The notes: a model not told the origin generated them from the sequence alone. DNA of 64,000 nt from Thiotrichales bacterium 19S3-11 (GCA_021713295.1 JAKJJU010000015.1:1-64000); one strand, 5' to 3'. Positions 47,354 to 59,334 are shown, counted from the first letter of the stretch. A program made the numbers and translations.

Positions 47354-47529
47354 TTTAATTTCCTCTAAATGCAATTATATTTAAGTTTGATAGTGTAGGG
47401 ACAAATTTTAGTTATATACAACGATAACAGAAGGGAAATTTATTTCTATGAGGATAGGTCTGTTATTTTAGTTCACATAAACTATGATATGATATCTTTT
47501 TTATCAAAAAATATGATGAAATACTAAAA

Positions 47530-48135
47530 ATGATTATTGTCGAAACAAAGCGTTTAATTTTAAGGACTTGGCAACTAGAAGACATAGCTGAAATGACTAA
47601 AATTAATCAAGATCCTCAAGTTATGCGTTATTTTCCAAAGCTTGGAGATAGAGATACTACGGCTTGGTTTATTGGACGTCTAGAGCAACATCATCTTGAT
47701 CATGGCTATAGTTTGTATGCGGTTGTTTTAAAACAAACGAATCAAATGATTGGCTTTGTAGGGCTATTGAATGTCAATTTTCAAGCATCGTTTACACCTG
47801 CTATCGAAATAGGTTGGCGCTTGGCAGCTAAGTATTGGGGTAATGGTTATGCACCAGAAGCTGCAAATGCTATGTTAGATATAGCATTTAATCAATTTGG
47901 ATTGGAAAAAATAGTCTCATTTACAGTTAAAGATAACTTAAATTCAAGAAGGGTGATGCAGAAAATAGGAATGAAGTATGATAGTAAAAATGACTTTAAT
48001 CACCCAATGGTTGATTCAAAAAGTGCTTTAGCTAGACATGTGCTTTATCAAATTTCTAGAGACGATTATTTATTGCAGCATGACAAAAAGCATTCACATA
48101 ATGACAGAAACAGCTCTCCAAAGAACAAAACGTAG
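47530..48135 (+). CDS. GNAT-family N-acetyltransferase (RimJ/RimL type)
   Basis: Acetyl-CoA dependent acetyltransferase, 201 aa. VETKRLILRTWQLEDIAEM opening, IEIGWRLAAKYWGNGYAPEAANAMLDIAF (acetyl-CoA binding Q/RxxGxG/A) and SRRVMQKIGMKYD are the family blocks. The last 20 residues are polar His/Lys/Ser/Asn. Target could be a small molecule or a ribosomal protein N-terminus. Divergent from bdhA across 176 bases. Confidence 0.88.
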   Translation: MIIVETKRLILRTWQLEDIAEMTKINQDPQVMRYFPKLGDRDTTAWFIGRLEQHHLDHGYSLYAVVLKQTNQMIGFVGLLNVNFQASFTPAIEIGWRLAAKYWGNGYAPEAANAMLDIAFNQFGLEKIVSFTVKDNLNSRRVMQKIGMKYDSKNDFNHPMVDSKSALARHVLYQISRDDYLLQHDKKHSHNDRNSSPKNKT

Positions 48136-48235
48136 TTCAATTTGGCGTAGAATGTCAAATAATCAATGGCAGCTTTGTTTTCATCAGGGAACAGCAATTA
48201 ATATCTGATACGCATCGATGAATGCATCAATTTGT
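48136..48235 (-). other. Convergent gap; possible transposase remnant
   Basis: On the minus strand one frame reads ENKAAIDYLTFYAKLNYV, loosely like the C-terminal YxxFYNxxRxH region of IS3-type transposases, without the Arg-His core. Too short and too diverged to be sure. Otherwise nothing is seen between the GNAT and CPBP genes. Confidence 0.15.
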
Positions 48236-49000
48236 TTAAAATCCTGCAACATAATGTAATTCAGCGATAAAATGATCAAATCCTAAAACAAAAAACGCAT
48301 AGTTTCCAACAATGATATGAGAAATACTAACCCCAAGTAAGGAGCGTTGTTTTGCATAAATGTATGCCCATAAAAATCCAGGAAGAAACATGGCGATAGC
48401 ATAAATAATATCTAATTGGGTATGAATGGCAGCAAAGAAAATAGCTGAGCTAAAGATTGAAATGATAGATGCATATTTACTTTTAATAAAGTCAATCATG
48501 ACACTTTGTAGTGCACCATTTGCAATAAATGATTGAATTGGGACAAAGACACTATAGCCTAGTATATATAAGAGAATGATATAAGGGTCTTTGTGATAAT
48601 CAAGTCCTTCTTTGACTAATACGCCAAACTCAAAGACACTTGGATGGTCTGGGAGTTGGTAGTTTAGTATAAATAAATACTTAATTAGAGTCATAAATAA
48701 ACAAAAAATAATGGAGACGATGATGCTATAAACGGTGTATGATTTCCAGTTTTTTAAATTAAACCCGCAGTTATATAATGGTATTTTCATCTGCTTAATC
48801 ATAATTAGATAAATTATTGCTAAAATAATTAATCCAATAATGGTCGTAAAAATAGTATGCGAATTAATTTTATGATAGATTTTTAGAAATTCAGCAACAA
48901 TGGAATAACATGAAAGTGTTAAGATAAAGTAAATACAAGCAATTCCTAAGGCGATTCTTTTGTCCATATTGTTATTATTCTGATTTGCAGAATTTTTCAT
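48236..49000 (-). CDS. CPBP/Abi-family membrane protein with degenerate first motif
   Basis: 254 aa with seven or so hydrophobic segments. The C-terminal half shows the CPBP layout: PIQSFIANGALQSVM where the family usually has EExxxR, then IFFAAIHTQ (FxxxH motif) and GVSISHIIVGNYAFF (His and Asn). Because the Glu-Glu/Arg of the first motif are absent, protease activity is doubtful. The function of such variants is unknown. SD AGGACT before the ATG. Same strand as the ClC gene upstream on that strand, 92 bases apart. Confidence 0.7.
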   Translation of the reverse strand: MKNSANQNNNNMDKRIALGIACIYFILTLSCYSIVAEFLKIYHKINSHTIFTTIIGLIILAIIYLIMIKQMKIPLYNCGFNLKNWKSYTVYSIIVSIIFCLFMTLIKYLFILNYQLPDHPSVFEFGVLVKEGLDYHKDPYIILLYILGYSVFVPIQSFIANGALQSVMIDFIKSKYASIISIFSSAIFFAAIHTQLDIIYAIAMFLPGFLWAYIYAKQRSLLGVSISHIIVGNYAFFVLGFDHFIAELHYVAGF

Positions 49001-49092
49001 TTTTAAGTCCTGCTGATAATCGTTAGCTAATAGCTATTATTTTAGTTGATAGATTGAAGAACGGCATAATTTATCAGCGTTAAGAAAGTCAA

Positions 49093-50451
49093 TTATCGAT
49101 GATAATTTAAATACAGATTTTTACGCTTAGCTAATATAAGTGTACGTGCAAGTAATGTACTGTATATTGGGCTGCCACCCATAAAAATAGCGGTGATTGT
49201 TGCACTAAAGCAGGTAAGAATTAAAGGTAAAATAAGCGCGTAATTCATCGTCATTTCAACAACTAAGACTATACCTGTTAATGGGGCACTTACTGTTGCT
49301 GTAAATAAAGCACTCATACCGGCAACTGCAAATACTTGCGGGTGAACAATTAAGCTAGGGAAAAAGTAATGAGCTATGAGCCCAAAAAACATACCAAATA
49401 TTGTACCTAGAGCTAACATAGGTGCGAAAATTCCGCCGGGTACACCAGTACCATAACTAATTAATGTTGTGCCAAAACGTAGTATAAATAAAACGATAAG
49501 CATAGTTAGTGTAAAGTTATTATGTAGTGCTTTTGGCATCACATTATAACCGCCACCAATGACATCAGGAAACAATGCTAAAAATAGTCCAGCTACAATA
49601 CCGATAATTATAATCCATTTCCAAAAATTAAAGTCTTCGCGTTTGGTAAAAAAATTCAAACTATAGACAAGGTATTTATTAAAAATAGTACCAAAGGCAC
49701 CAAAGAAAATACCAAATACAATAAATAGCCATAGACTTGATAGAGGCAAGGATTGATAGGCTGTCATATCAATATCCATCATTTGCCGGATATTATAACC
49801 ACCTAATTGAAGAATGACTTGTAGAAAAATATCAGCAACAACACAGGCAATAATAACAGTTTGTAAGGATTGAAAGCTATATTTAAATTGGTGTCGCATT
49901 TCTTCTATAACAAATAAAATTCCAGCTAAAGGCGTGTTAAATGCAGTTGCAAGACCAGCGCCAGCACCCGCTGCAATAAGTATATGTGCATATTCTTTAT
50001 CAAGTTTAAATAACTTTCTAACTAAATGACCTACTGCACCACCAATTTGGATCGTAGGACCTTCACGGCCTAAGACAAGGCCACTAGATAACGATAAGAT
50101 GCCACCAAAAAATTTAGCGGGTAATACTCGCCACCAACGCATTTGACGCTTATCTTCTAAAACGCCTTCAATTTCTTGAACACCACTGCCTGAGGCTTCA
50201 GGAACAAGATATCTTACAATAAATAATGATAGACTTAGTAAGGTTGTTGTAAAGACAATTGCAACTAAGCATTTTAAAAACCAGTATTCTTTTAATGCAT
50301 CAAAAGCAGCTTGTTGGCCTTGAGCAATCCAATGAATAAATAGTTGAAATAATGCACCAATAACACCGATAATAATACCGGTAATGCCACCATAAATTGT
50401 TGATTGAAATATTTTTTTAGGGTAATGTTCTTTGTTCATCCATGAAACCAT
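49093..50451 (-). CDS. clcA: ClC-family H+/Cl- exchange transporter (second of two)
   Basis: 452-aa ClC protein, closest to E. coli ClcA: GSGVQEIEGVLEDKRQMRWWRVLPAKFFGG, LVLGREGPTIQIGGAVG (gating Glu), FNTPLAGILFVIEEMRHQF (Glu pair expected for proton coupling) and TGVPGGIFAPMLALGTIFG. Functions in acid resistance. It starts six bases after the stop of the small secreted protein gene, so both are probably one transcript. Only distantly similar to the ClC at 29.6 kb. Confidence 0.93.
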   Translation of the reverse strand: MVSWMNKEHYPKKIFQSTIYGGITGIIIGVIGALFQLFIHWIAQGQQAAFDALKEYWFLKCLVAIVFTTTLLSLSLFIVRYLVPEASGSGVQEIEGVLEDKRQMRWWRVLPAKFFGGILSLSSGLVLGREGPTIQIGGAVGHLVRKLFKLDKEYAHILIAAGAGAGLATAFNTPLAGILFVIEEMRHQFKYSFQSLQTVIIACVVADIFLQVILQLGGYNIRQMMDIDMTAYQSLPLSSLWLFIVFGIFFGAFGTIFNKYLVYSLNFFTKREDFNFWKWIIIIGIVAGLFLALFPDVIGGGYNVMPKALHNNFTLTMLIVLFILRFGTTLISYGTGVPGGIFAPMLALGTIFGMFFGLIAHYFFPSLIVHPQVFAVAGMSALFTATVSAPLTGIVLVVEMTMNYALILPLILTCFSATITAIFMGGSPIYSTLLARTLILAKRKNLYLNYHR

Positions 50452-50457
50452 TTTAGA

Positions 50458-50940
50458 TTATTTAATTATATTAGGAACACCAATAAATTTTCCTTTACAT
50501 TGATTTGTAGCCCAAACTACATTTGTTATGCCATTATCAGATAAATTTTGCTGATATTCCCACATTGGTGAGCTCCAGATTTTTTTTCCTTTGCTATCGA
50601 CTAGCCAAACTTCGGCATTAACCGTATTGAAGCCTAAGCCGTGTTGATGAGTAGTCTTATATGAAAGGTATTTAAGGTATACTCCATTTTCAGCTTTAAC
50701 ACCTTGTTTGATTTCTGAGATAGTAGTTTTAAGTGTATTTGGAGTATGTGTTAAACAGAAATTCATTGAAACAGGATTTTTTATATCTGTTCTTGGTTGA
50801 ATCGCATAAAATGTAGGTGTCCAAATAGTCTCAGCCTGCTTAATGTGAGTGGGCTGATGATTTATTGATGTAGTAGCATAGAGCATACTCCAGCTGCATG
50901 AAAGAATAAAAATAGATGATAAATTATGTAACCTTCGCAT
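50458..50940 (-). CDS. Small secreted hypothetical protein
   Basis: 160 aa with an N-terminal signal peptide (MRRLHNLSSIFILSCSWSMLYA, AxA-like end at YATT). The mature part has two Cys (NFCLTHT and TNQCKGK) that could form one disulfide, and the end SSPMWEYQQNLSDNGITNVVW. No domain recognised. Directly upstream of the second ClC gene, which may be co-transcribed. Confidence 0.65.
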   Translation of the reverse strand: MRRLHNLSSIFILSCSWSMLYATTSINHQPTHIKQAETIWTPTFYAIQPRTDIKNPVSMNFCLTHTPNTLKTTISEIKQGVKAENGVYLKYLSYKTTHQHGLGFNTVNAEVWLVDSKGKKIWSSPMWEYQQNLSDNGITNVVWATNQCKGKFIGVPNIIK

Positions 50941-51047
50941 CTTACTAATACCTATTTAATTAACTACTGATATCATACGCTGAAGGCTAAAATTAGGTCA
51001 ATAGTGTTTTATTGTTGTTGGTAAGCATAAATAACTAACAAGGGATA

Positions 51048-51125
51048 TTACAATGCATGTAACTTTCTAGCAATACTTGCACCAAAGCCAGAGCTGGCAC
51101 CAGTAATAACAACTAACTTTTTCAT
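51048..51125 (-). pseudogene. Remnant of a short-chain dehydrogenase gene
   Basis: ATG at 51123-51125, two bases after the icd stop. The 25 codons read KKLVVITGASSGFGASIARKLHA, a perfect SDR N-terminus with the TGxxxGxG cofactor motif, and then hit TAA. The rest of the gene is gone. Tight spacing after icd suggests that the intact gene was once its operon partner. Confidence 0.75.
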
Positions 51126-51127
51126 AA

Positions 51128-53356
<2,229 letters not shown>

Positions 53357-53463
53357 TCAATTCCTTCTAAATGTCTGTGAAAATTTACTAAATTTAGTGC
53401 CGTTATCATATCAAAACCAAGTGCTATTAAGCAAACAATCTATAGGTATATTAATGCTAGTGA

Positions 53464-53501
53464 CATAAATAATTCTAAATAGTTGATTAGAATTATTTAT
53501 G
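53464..53501. promoter_or_regulatory. Perfect 15-bp inverted repeat in the icd/Mpo1-like divergent region
   Basis: CATAAATAATTCTAA (53464-53478), 8-base spacer ATAGTTGA, TTAGAATTATTTATG (53487-53501). The arms are exactly complementary. It sits 113 bases from the icd start and 53 bases from the divergent start, well placed for an operator, or for a 5' UTR hairpin of the plus-strand gene. Confidence 0.5.
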
Positions 53502-53554
53502 CTAAAGTATCATATAAGTGACTAAGTAATTGAATTTAAATTAAAGGAATAATA

Positions 53555-53968
53555 ATGCGTTCGCTAGAAGAATGGTTAGCACTTTATGCTGAAAGTCATC
53601 AAAATAAAATTAATAAAAGAATTCATTATATCTGTGTACCATTAATTATGTTCTCAATTTTAGGAATTTTATGGGCAGTAACGCCTTATTTGGCGGCATT
53701 ACTTGTGCTGATAGGAATAGTTTATTATTTACGTTTATCCGTTCCCTTAGCAATCGTTATGTTAATTATTTCTCTTGTTATGTTATTAATTATCTCATTG
53801 ATGAATGATCGTTTGATTATTTGCCTTATCCTCTTTATTATCAGTTGGATTTTTCAGTTTATTGGCCATAAATATGAAGGTAAAAAGCCTTCATTTTTCC
53901 AAGATTTGCAATTTCTATTTATTGGTCCATTATGGATTGTCAATGAACTATTTTTTAAGAAAAAATAA
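53555..53968 (+). CDS. Mpo1-like (DUF962) membrane protein
   Basis: 137 aa with about four helices. Family signature: EEWLALYAESHQNKINKRIHYICVPLIMF at the start and WIFQFIGHKYEGKKPSFFQDLQFLFIGPLWIVNELF at the end, with the conserved His residues thought to bind iron. Yeast Mpo1 is a dioxygenase in alpha-oxidation of 2-hydroxy fatty acids; bacterial members are little studied. Strong SD AAAGGAATAATA. A terminator follows. Confidence 0.85.
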   Translation: MRSLEEWLALYAESHQNKINKRIHYICVPLIMFSILGILWAVTPYLAALLVLIGIVYYLRLSVPLAIVMLIISLVMLLIISLMNDRLIICLILFIISWIFQFIGHKYEGKKPSFFQDLQFLFIGPLWIVNELFFKKK

Positions 53969-53974
53969 TAGCCC

Positions 53975-54007
53975 AACTACAATGCCTTGTAATAAATGTA
54001 GTTTTTT
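53975..54007 (+). terminator. Terminator after the Mpo1-like gene
   Basis: AACTACA (53975-53981) pairs with TGTAGTT (53997-54003), with an inner TACAA/TTGTA stem, followed by TTTT. Six bases after the stop codon. Confidence 0.6.
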
Positions 54008-54096
54008 CTAAATAAATTTGATTATTTTATAATTGATTTCAATGCGTCACTTTTGTAGTATAGCTATTACAAATTTTATAAAATGGGTGTTGTGTC

Positions 54097-54891
54097 ATGA
54101 AGTTTATTTTAAGTGTTTTTACCTTGAGTTTGTGTAATATTGGTGTTCTGTATGCTTCTGCTGATTATAAATTTAAAATCGCCAATAATATGCCATATTC
54201 GATAACAATAGCAAAAGCTACAGATAAGAAATGTATTTATAGTGTTGATGGTCTACCAATGACCATTTCTGCAAATTCAGATAATACGTTTAAATTTGAA
54301 GATAAAAATGCTTTTTTTAGTGACTGTTATAACAGTAAAAAATCCTTTAGTGTTGAAGGAACGGTTGATGTAAACGGCCAGAGTCAATCGATTACAATTA
54401 AATGGAAGCATGATAATAGTGGAGGTTGGTATACAACTATATCAGCTGAAGGTAATGTGTTATCTTTGGAAAAAGCAACTTGTGATGGTGAGGATTGCCT
54501 TGATACAAAAGCTAAGGGATCTGGAGATATGGATTTATACGCGGTCATTAATATTAAGCCTGGCGCGGATGATCAATTTATTCCACTGAGTTTGCAGTTA
54601 GGAGAGGTTAAAATTACCGATGGTTTCGGTAAGGTTGTTACTGCAGAACCTGTTACTGGTCGCGTAACACTGGACTATACTAAAAAATATATAATTTCAT
54701 TTACAAAAACGACTAAGCAATGCAAGGTTGTACAAGGTATTGTTAATTGTCCAAGTTCGGTTGGCTTTACAAGGCAAAATGAAGATTTAGTATTTACGTG
54801 TAATCAGACAGAGTCTAATGATTCAGCCTGCCCTTGGGTAGTACAAGATTCAGGTGATACTGCTAACTTTTATGTGAATCCATATAGTTAA
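54097..54891 (+). CDS. Secreted Cys-rich protein (paralogue of the one at 18.8 kb)
   Basis: 264 aa, signal peptide MKFILSVFTLSLCNIGVLYASA. The mature part is beta-rich with Lys/Thr/Ser and nine or so Cys. The C-terminal block KQCKVVQGIVNCPSSVGFT then LVFTCNQTESNDSACPW matches the 18.8-kb protein in Cys spacing and in the FxCxQTxxxxSxCPW motif; the N-terminal parts match only loosely. No known domain. Convergent with lipA; three bases separate the stops. Confidence 0.7.
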   Translation: MKFILSVFTLSLCNIGVLYASADYKFKIANNMPYSITIAKATDKKCIYSVDGLPMTISANSDNTFKFEDKNAFFSDCYNSKKSFSVEGTVDVNGQSQSITIKWKHDNSGGWYTTISAEGNVLSLEKATCDGEDCLDTKAKGSGDMDLYAVINIKPGADDQFIPLSLQLGEVKITDGFGKVVTAEPVTGRVTLDYTKKYIISFTKTTKQCKVVQGIVNCPSSVGFTRQNEDLVFTCNQTESNDSACPWVVQDSGDTANFYVNPYS

Positions 54892-54894
54892 TCT

Positions 54895-55857
54895 TTAAGC
54901 AATCATATCGCCTTCAAATTGTATATCTGCATGATATGAAGATCTTACCATAGGCCCACTTGCAACATGCTTAAAACCTAAATCTTTCGCAATGGCTGCG
55001 TATTCTCTGAATGTTTCAGGAGAAACGTAGCGTTCAACAGCCATGTGATAAATACTTGGCTGTAAGTACTGACCAATTGTAAGCATATCAATGTTGTGCT
55101 GACGCATATCTTTCATAACTTCAATAATTTCTTCATCCGTTTCACCTAAGCCTACCATTAAACCTGATTTGGTTGGAACTTTTGGAAACAATAGTTTAAA
55201 GCGTTTTAATAAATCGAGTGACCATTGATAATCAGAACCAGGACGGGCAGCCTTATAAAGACGAGGCACAGTTTCTAAATTATGATTAAACACGTCAGGT
55301 GGCATTTGAGATAAATTTGTTAAAGCAACATCCATTCTACCTCTAAAATCGGGTGTTAAAATTTCAATCTTAACATGAGGCGTTTTTTCTCTGATTGCTT
55401 GAATGCACTTAGCAAAGTGTTCTGAACCACCATCACGTAGATCATCACGGTCGACAGAGGTGACAACAACATAACGTAGGTTCATTTTAGAAATAGCATC
55501 AGCAAGATTTTTAGGCTCTTGATCATCCAGGGCATCTGGGCGGCCATGAGCAACATCACAAAAACTACAACGACGCGTACATTTAAAGCCCATAATCATA
55601 AAACTTGCTGTACCTTTATTAAAGCATTCATGTAAGTTAGGACAAGAAGCTTCTTCACAGACAGAAGTTAATCTACCTTCGCGTAAGATATCTTTAACGC
55701 CCGAAACACCACCGGAGCTAGCCTTAGGTAGCTGAATTTTTAACCAGTCTGGCTTACGCAGCGTAGGTTTTTTTGCTTGGATTTTTACAGGGATACGAGA
55801 GAGTTTATCTTTCGCATATTTGTTTTTTTCTTCAACAGTTGTTTTTATGACAGACAT
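54895..55857 (-). CDS. lipA: Lipoyl synthase
   Basis: Radical-SAM enzyme inserting two sulfurs into octanoyl groups. 320 aa. Auxiliary cluster Cys in [13 protein letters not shown], radical-SAM [10 protein letters not shown], and C-terminal [13 protein letters not shown] with the Ser ligand. The start overlaps the lipB end by 13 bases, so coupled. Works after LipB on the pyruvate and 2-oxoglutarate dehydrogenase E2 proteins. Confidence 0.97.
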   Translation of the reverse strand: MSVIKTTVEEKNKYAKDKLSRIPVKIQAKKPTLRKPDWLKIQLPKASSGGVSGVKDILREGRLTSVCEEASCPNLHECFNKGTASFMIMGFKCTRRCSFCDVAHGRPDALDDQEPKNLADAISKMNLRYVVVTSVDRDDLRDGGSEHFAKCIQAIREKTPHVKIEILTPDFRGRMDVALTNLSQMPPDVFNHNLETVPRLYKAARPGSDYQWSLDLLKRFKLLFPKVPTKSGLMVGLGETDEEIIEVMKDMRQHNIDMLTIGQYLQPSIYHMAVERYVSPETFREYAAIAKDLGFKHVASGPMVRSSYHADIQFEGDMIA

Positions 55858-56516
55858 GCATCTACTCCCATTGTTCCTGCTTTAGCCTTAACTGCAGTAT
55901 TAAACTTTTCACTAAAGATCGTTGTATAAACGTTATAAACTTCATCTAATGTAATATCGGATTTAAACTGCTTAATTTGCGTCATTTGAAGATTTTTATA
56001 ACCGCAAGGGTTAATTAACTTAAATGGTGATAAGTCCATATCGACATTAATGCTTAAACCGTGATAAGTCCGTCCTTGTTTTACACGTAATCCAAGTGAG
56101 CAAATTTTTTGATCATTAACATAAACACCGGGCGCATTGTCCTGCAAATGGCTTTCGATAGCAAATGTTTTTAACATTTCAATAGCGGATTTTTCGATCA
56201 AACAAACTAGATTCTTAATCCCAATTTTTATGCGTTTTAAATCAATCATAAAATAGATGATTGCTTGTCCTGGGCCATGGTAAGTTACTTGCCCACCACG
56301 ATCAGTTTGAACAATAGGAATATCAGAAGTTGAAAGGATATGTTCGCCTTTGCCATGGCGGCCTTGTGTGAATACTTTTTCATGTTCAACCAACCATAAC
56401 TGGTCATTCGTTTTCTCATCTCGGTTAGCTGTAAATGATTGCATTTTTTCTAACACAACTTCATAAGGTTGTAGACCTAGAGATTGCATTTGTATTGATT
56501 TAACTATTTGATTCAT
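55845..56516 (-). CDS. lipB: Octanoyl-[acyl-carrier-protein] transferase
   Basis: Transfers octanoate from ACP to lipoyl domains. 223 aa. Motifs: [46 protein letters not shown], catalytic Lys in [25 protein letters not shown] and catalytic Cys in [15 protein letters not shown]. Its ATG shares one base with the end of the upstream ybeD gene and its end overlaps lipA: a compact ybeD-lipB-lipA operon. Confidence 0.96.
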   Translation of the reverse strand: MNQIVKSIQMQSLGLQPYEVVLEKMQSFTANRDEKTNDQLWLVEHEKVFTQGRHGKGEHILSTSDIPIVQTDRGGQVTYHGPGQAIIYFMIDLKRIKIGIKNLVCLIEKSAIEMLKTFAIESHLQDNAPGVYVNDQKICSLGLRVKQGRTYHGLSINVDMDLSPFKLINPCGYKNLQMTQIKQFKSDITLDEVYNVYTTIFSEKFNTAVKAKAGTMGVDACLS

Positions 56517-56839
56517 TATAAAACCATATGTACGTCATCTTTTTTAGAAAATAATCTATAAAGTGTATCTAATTGATCTTTACTGGTTGCAGTGAAAATA
56601 GCAGTAATGGATATATATTTGCCATTTTTACTTTCTTTAACGGATAGGTCAATTGACTTGTTATCTTCTATGTGGTCATGTAAGGTTTTCATTACAAATT
56701 CCTCAATACCTTTGTTTGGATTACAGAGGATTTTAATGGGAAAGCGGCAAGGAAATTCAAGTAATGTATCGGCTGAAGTATCTTTAGCATGCTCATCAGC
56801 TTTACCATTTCCATTATGATTTTTATTATCTTCTGTCAT
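56516..56839 (-). CDS. ybeD: YbeD/DUF493 family protein
   Basis: About 107 aa from the ATG at 56839; a GTG three codons upstream is possible and the SD is poor. The C-terminal 85 residues match the YbeD fold: [69 protein letters not shown]. The N-terminal 25 residues are a polar Asn/Lys/Asp extension. ACT-like domain of unclear function, almost always next to lipB, as here. Confidence 0.88.
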   Translation of the reverse strand: MTEDNKNHNGNGKADEHAKDTSADTLLEFPCRFPIKILCNPNKGIEEFVMKTLHDHIEDNKSIDLSVKESKNGKYISITAIFTATSKDQLDTLYRLFSKKDDVHMVL

Positions 56840-57015
56840 TTTAAACACCAGCGTTAATTATGATTATCGTTTCATGAGTTAATTAATGATGTAAATGGTA
56901 CTGTAAATCATACCGAAATTCTAGTGTTGAGGATATTTTCTTAATTTCAGGTTGCTATGTATAATCATCGTAGTACATTATTAGCAATAATTGAACAAAG
57001 AAAGGATTCTATTTA

Positions 57016-58770
57016 ATGCGTTGGATATTGAAAATAAATTACCTATTGAGCATTGTATTTTTAAGCGTAAGCTTACCAATTGCTGGATTTTCAGCCTACT
57101 GGCAGCCAGTTCAAGAGTCACCTCAACGGTTTCATCCGGTTGAAAGTAATTATGGAATGGTAGCAACTCAAGAATCTTTAGCAACGACTGTTGGTGTAAA
57201 CATTCTTAATAAAGGTGGCAATGCTGTTGATGCAGCAGTTGCCGTAGGTTTTGCATTAGCCGTGACAATGCCAAAAGCGGGTAACTTAGGTGGTGGTGGC
57301 TTTATGCTGATATGGTTAAATGATCAGAAAAAAGCAATTGCGATTAATTATCGTGAGAAGGCGCCTATGGCGGCAACAAAGGATATGTTTTTAGATAAAA
57401 ATGGTAATGTAGATGAAAATTTAATTTCAGGCACTTACAAAGCAAGTGGTGTGCCTGGAACGGTGAAAGGGTTGATTCTTGCGCAAGAAACATATGGGAA
57501 ATTACCATTAAAGGAGGTCATACAACCAGCGATTGATTTAGCAGAAAATGGATTTGAAGTATCTTATGCAATGGCAGAATCATTAAGTGATGCAAAAACA
57601 TGGCTATTTAATCATTCTGAGACACGTAAAATTTTTCTTAATAAAGCCAATCAACCTTATCAAGCTGGGCAATGGCTAGTTCAAAAACAATTGGCTGAAA
57701 CATTAAAAAGAATTAGAGATACAAAAGGTGAGGATTTTTATACGGGTAAAACAGCTAAAATTTTAGTTAAAGATATGAAGGAAAATGGTGGGCTTATTAC
57801 TTTGGCAGACCTTAAAGCATATGAAGCTGAACAGTTAAAGCCAGTTACAGGGGTGTATCAAGGTTATCATATATACTCCATGCCACCACCAAGTTCAGGC
57901 GGTGTTACTTTGATTGAATTATTAAATATTTTAGCGGGCTTTGATCTAGGTAAGTTTGGCTTAAATAGTGCTGAAACAATACATTTAATGACAGAAGCGG
58001 AAAGCTATGCTTATAACGATCGTAATAGTGATTTAGGAGATCCGGATTTTGTTCATAACCCAGTTGAGCATTTAACTTCAAGAGCATATGCTGATACAAT
58101 CAGAAAACAAATTAATCGTGATAAGCATGTGCCGAGCAGTAAACTATCCGATGTAAAAGTGATCAATAACGAAAGTAACCAAACGACACAATTTAGTGTT
58201 GTTGATCATGACGGTAATATGGTTTCGAATACATATACACTTAATTACTCTTATGGTAGTGGTATTATTGCTAAAGGCTTAGGGTTTTTCTTAAATAATG
58301 AGATGGATGATTTTACAGCTAAAGTTGGTGTGGCAAACTCATTTGGTTTGGTGCAAGGCAAAGCCAATAGTATAGAACCTGGAAAACGTCCTTTAAGCTC
58401 GATGACTCCTACAATTGTTATCACAAAAGATAATCAGCCATTTTTAGCAACTGGCTCACCTGGCGGTAGTCGGATTATTACAACGACATTACAAGTCATT
58501 TTAAATATCATCACGCATCATTTAAATTTACAAAGTGCTGTTAATGCGCCAAGAGTACATAGTCAGCTTTGGCCAGATCAAATTCAAATTGAACAAGGTA
58601 TTAGTCCAGATACAATTAAATTGTTGGAAAAAATGGGTCACGAAGTTATATTAGCACCTGCAATGGGCTCTGCAAACTCAGTGCTGTATCAAGAGAGTAT
58701 GTTTTATGGAGCGAGAGACCCAAGAAGAGAAGGTGCTTTAGCTAAAGGCGATAATAACTTTAATCATTAG
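57016..58770 (+). CDS. ggt: Gamma-glutamyltranspeptidase / glutathione hydrolase
   Basis: Periplasmic, self-cleaving N-terminal nucleophile hydrolase that splits glutathione and gamma-glutamyl peptides. 584 aa with a signal peptide (LLSIVFLSVSLPIAGFSA). Large-subunit start VESNYGMVATQESLAT..GVNILNKGGNAVDAAVAVGFALAVTMPKAGNLGGGGFML. Autocleavage before Thr390 in NQTTQFSVVD, the catalytic residue; GSGIIAKGLGFFLNNEMDDF and RPLSSMTPTIV follow. Supplies Cys and Glu to intracellular bacteria such as Francisella, and the products would feed PxpABC. SD AAAGGATTC. Confidence 0.95.
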   Translation: MRWILKINYLLSIVFLSVSLPIAGFSAYWQPVQESPQRFHPVESNYGMVATQESLATTVGVNILNKGGNAVDAAVAVGFALAVTMPKAGNLGGGGFMLIWLNDQKKAIAINYREKAPMAATKDMFLDKNGNVDENLISGTYKASGVPGTVKGLILAQETYGKLPLKEVIQPAIDLAENGFEVSYAMAESLSDAKTWLFNHSETRKIFLNKANQPYQAGQWLVQKQLAETLKRIRDTKGEDFYTGKTAKILVKDMKENGGLITLADLKAYEAEQLKPVTGVYQGYHIYSMPPPSSGGVTLIELLNILAGFDLGKFGLNSAETIHLMTEAESYAYNDRNSDLGDPDFVHNPVEHLTSRAYADTIRKQINRDKHVPSSKLSDVKVINNESNQTTQFSVVDHDGNMVSNTYTLNYSYGSGIIAKGLGFFLNNEMDDFTAKVGVANSFGLVQGKANSIEPGKRPLSSMTPTIVITKDNQPFLATGSPGGSRIITTTLQVILNIITHHLNLQSAVNAPRVHSQLWPDQIQIEQGISPDTIKLLEKMGHEVILAPAMGSANSVLYQESMFYGARDPRREGALAKGDNNFNH

Positions 58771-58793
58771 AGTTGGAATGGGTTGGTTAAACT

Positions 58794-59294
58794 ATGTCCA
58801 AATTAATCGATGAAATTGATAATCCATTTTGGCAGTTTTCTGTTAATCTATATAAAGATAAGAGGGTTCAGAGGGTATTGTTGAACTTACAACAATTGCA
58901 TAGTTTGAATATAAATTCTATCTTATTTTCACTTTGGTTAGCTGCAGAAAATATTAAATTAACATCAAGTGAGTTTTTATTTATTATTAAAAAAGTAGAC
59001 ATGATCCAAACTGATGTGACAAGCAAAATACGTCAAATTCGTAACACAATAAAACATAAATTATCCCTAGAGAACAAGGTAGCTAATTATCAGTTTTACC
59101 AAAATATCTTAACTTTGGAATTAGAGTCAGAAGCAGTACAGCAATTTGAATTATATCAAGCAGTTATGGTGAAAATGACCTCATTATCGATCAAATCAAG
59201 CAAGATAAATCCTAAGAAATATCTTAATTTACTTGTGAATGATAAATTTGTATTTGACGACTTATTAAATTGTATTAAGAGTTCTAAAAAATAA
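58794..59294 (+). CDS. TIGR02444-family (DUF2390) hypothetical protein
   Basis: 166 aa, helical, cytoplasmic. NPFWQFSVNLYKDKRVQRVLLNLQQLHSLNINSILFSLWLA is the family signature (W.F.L.LY...V...CL.LQ...G..VN.LLF..WLA). Function unknown in all bacteria. 23 bases after ggt, probably the same transcript. Converges with the CtlX-type gene. Confidence 0.8.
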   Translation: MSKLIDEIDNPFWQFSVNLYKDKRVQRVLLNLQQLHSLNINSILFSLWLAAENIKLTSSEFLFIIKKVDMIQTDVTSKIRQIRNTIKHKLSLENKVANYQFYQNILTLELESEAVQQFELYQAVMVKMTSLSIKSSKINPKKYLNLLVNDKFVFDDLLNCIKSSKK

Positions 59295-59334
59295 TCTGAA
59301 TTTAAAGCTCCTATACTATTGTATAATTATATAA

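Noticed and set aside
48136-48235. Possible IS3 transposase C-terminus on the minus strand
   Set aside because: Only about 18 residues with a loose match and no Arg-His core; chance cannot be excluded, so it was kept as a very low-confidence note only.
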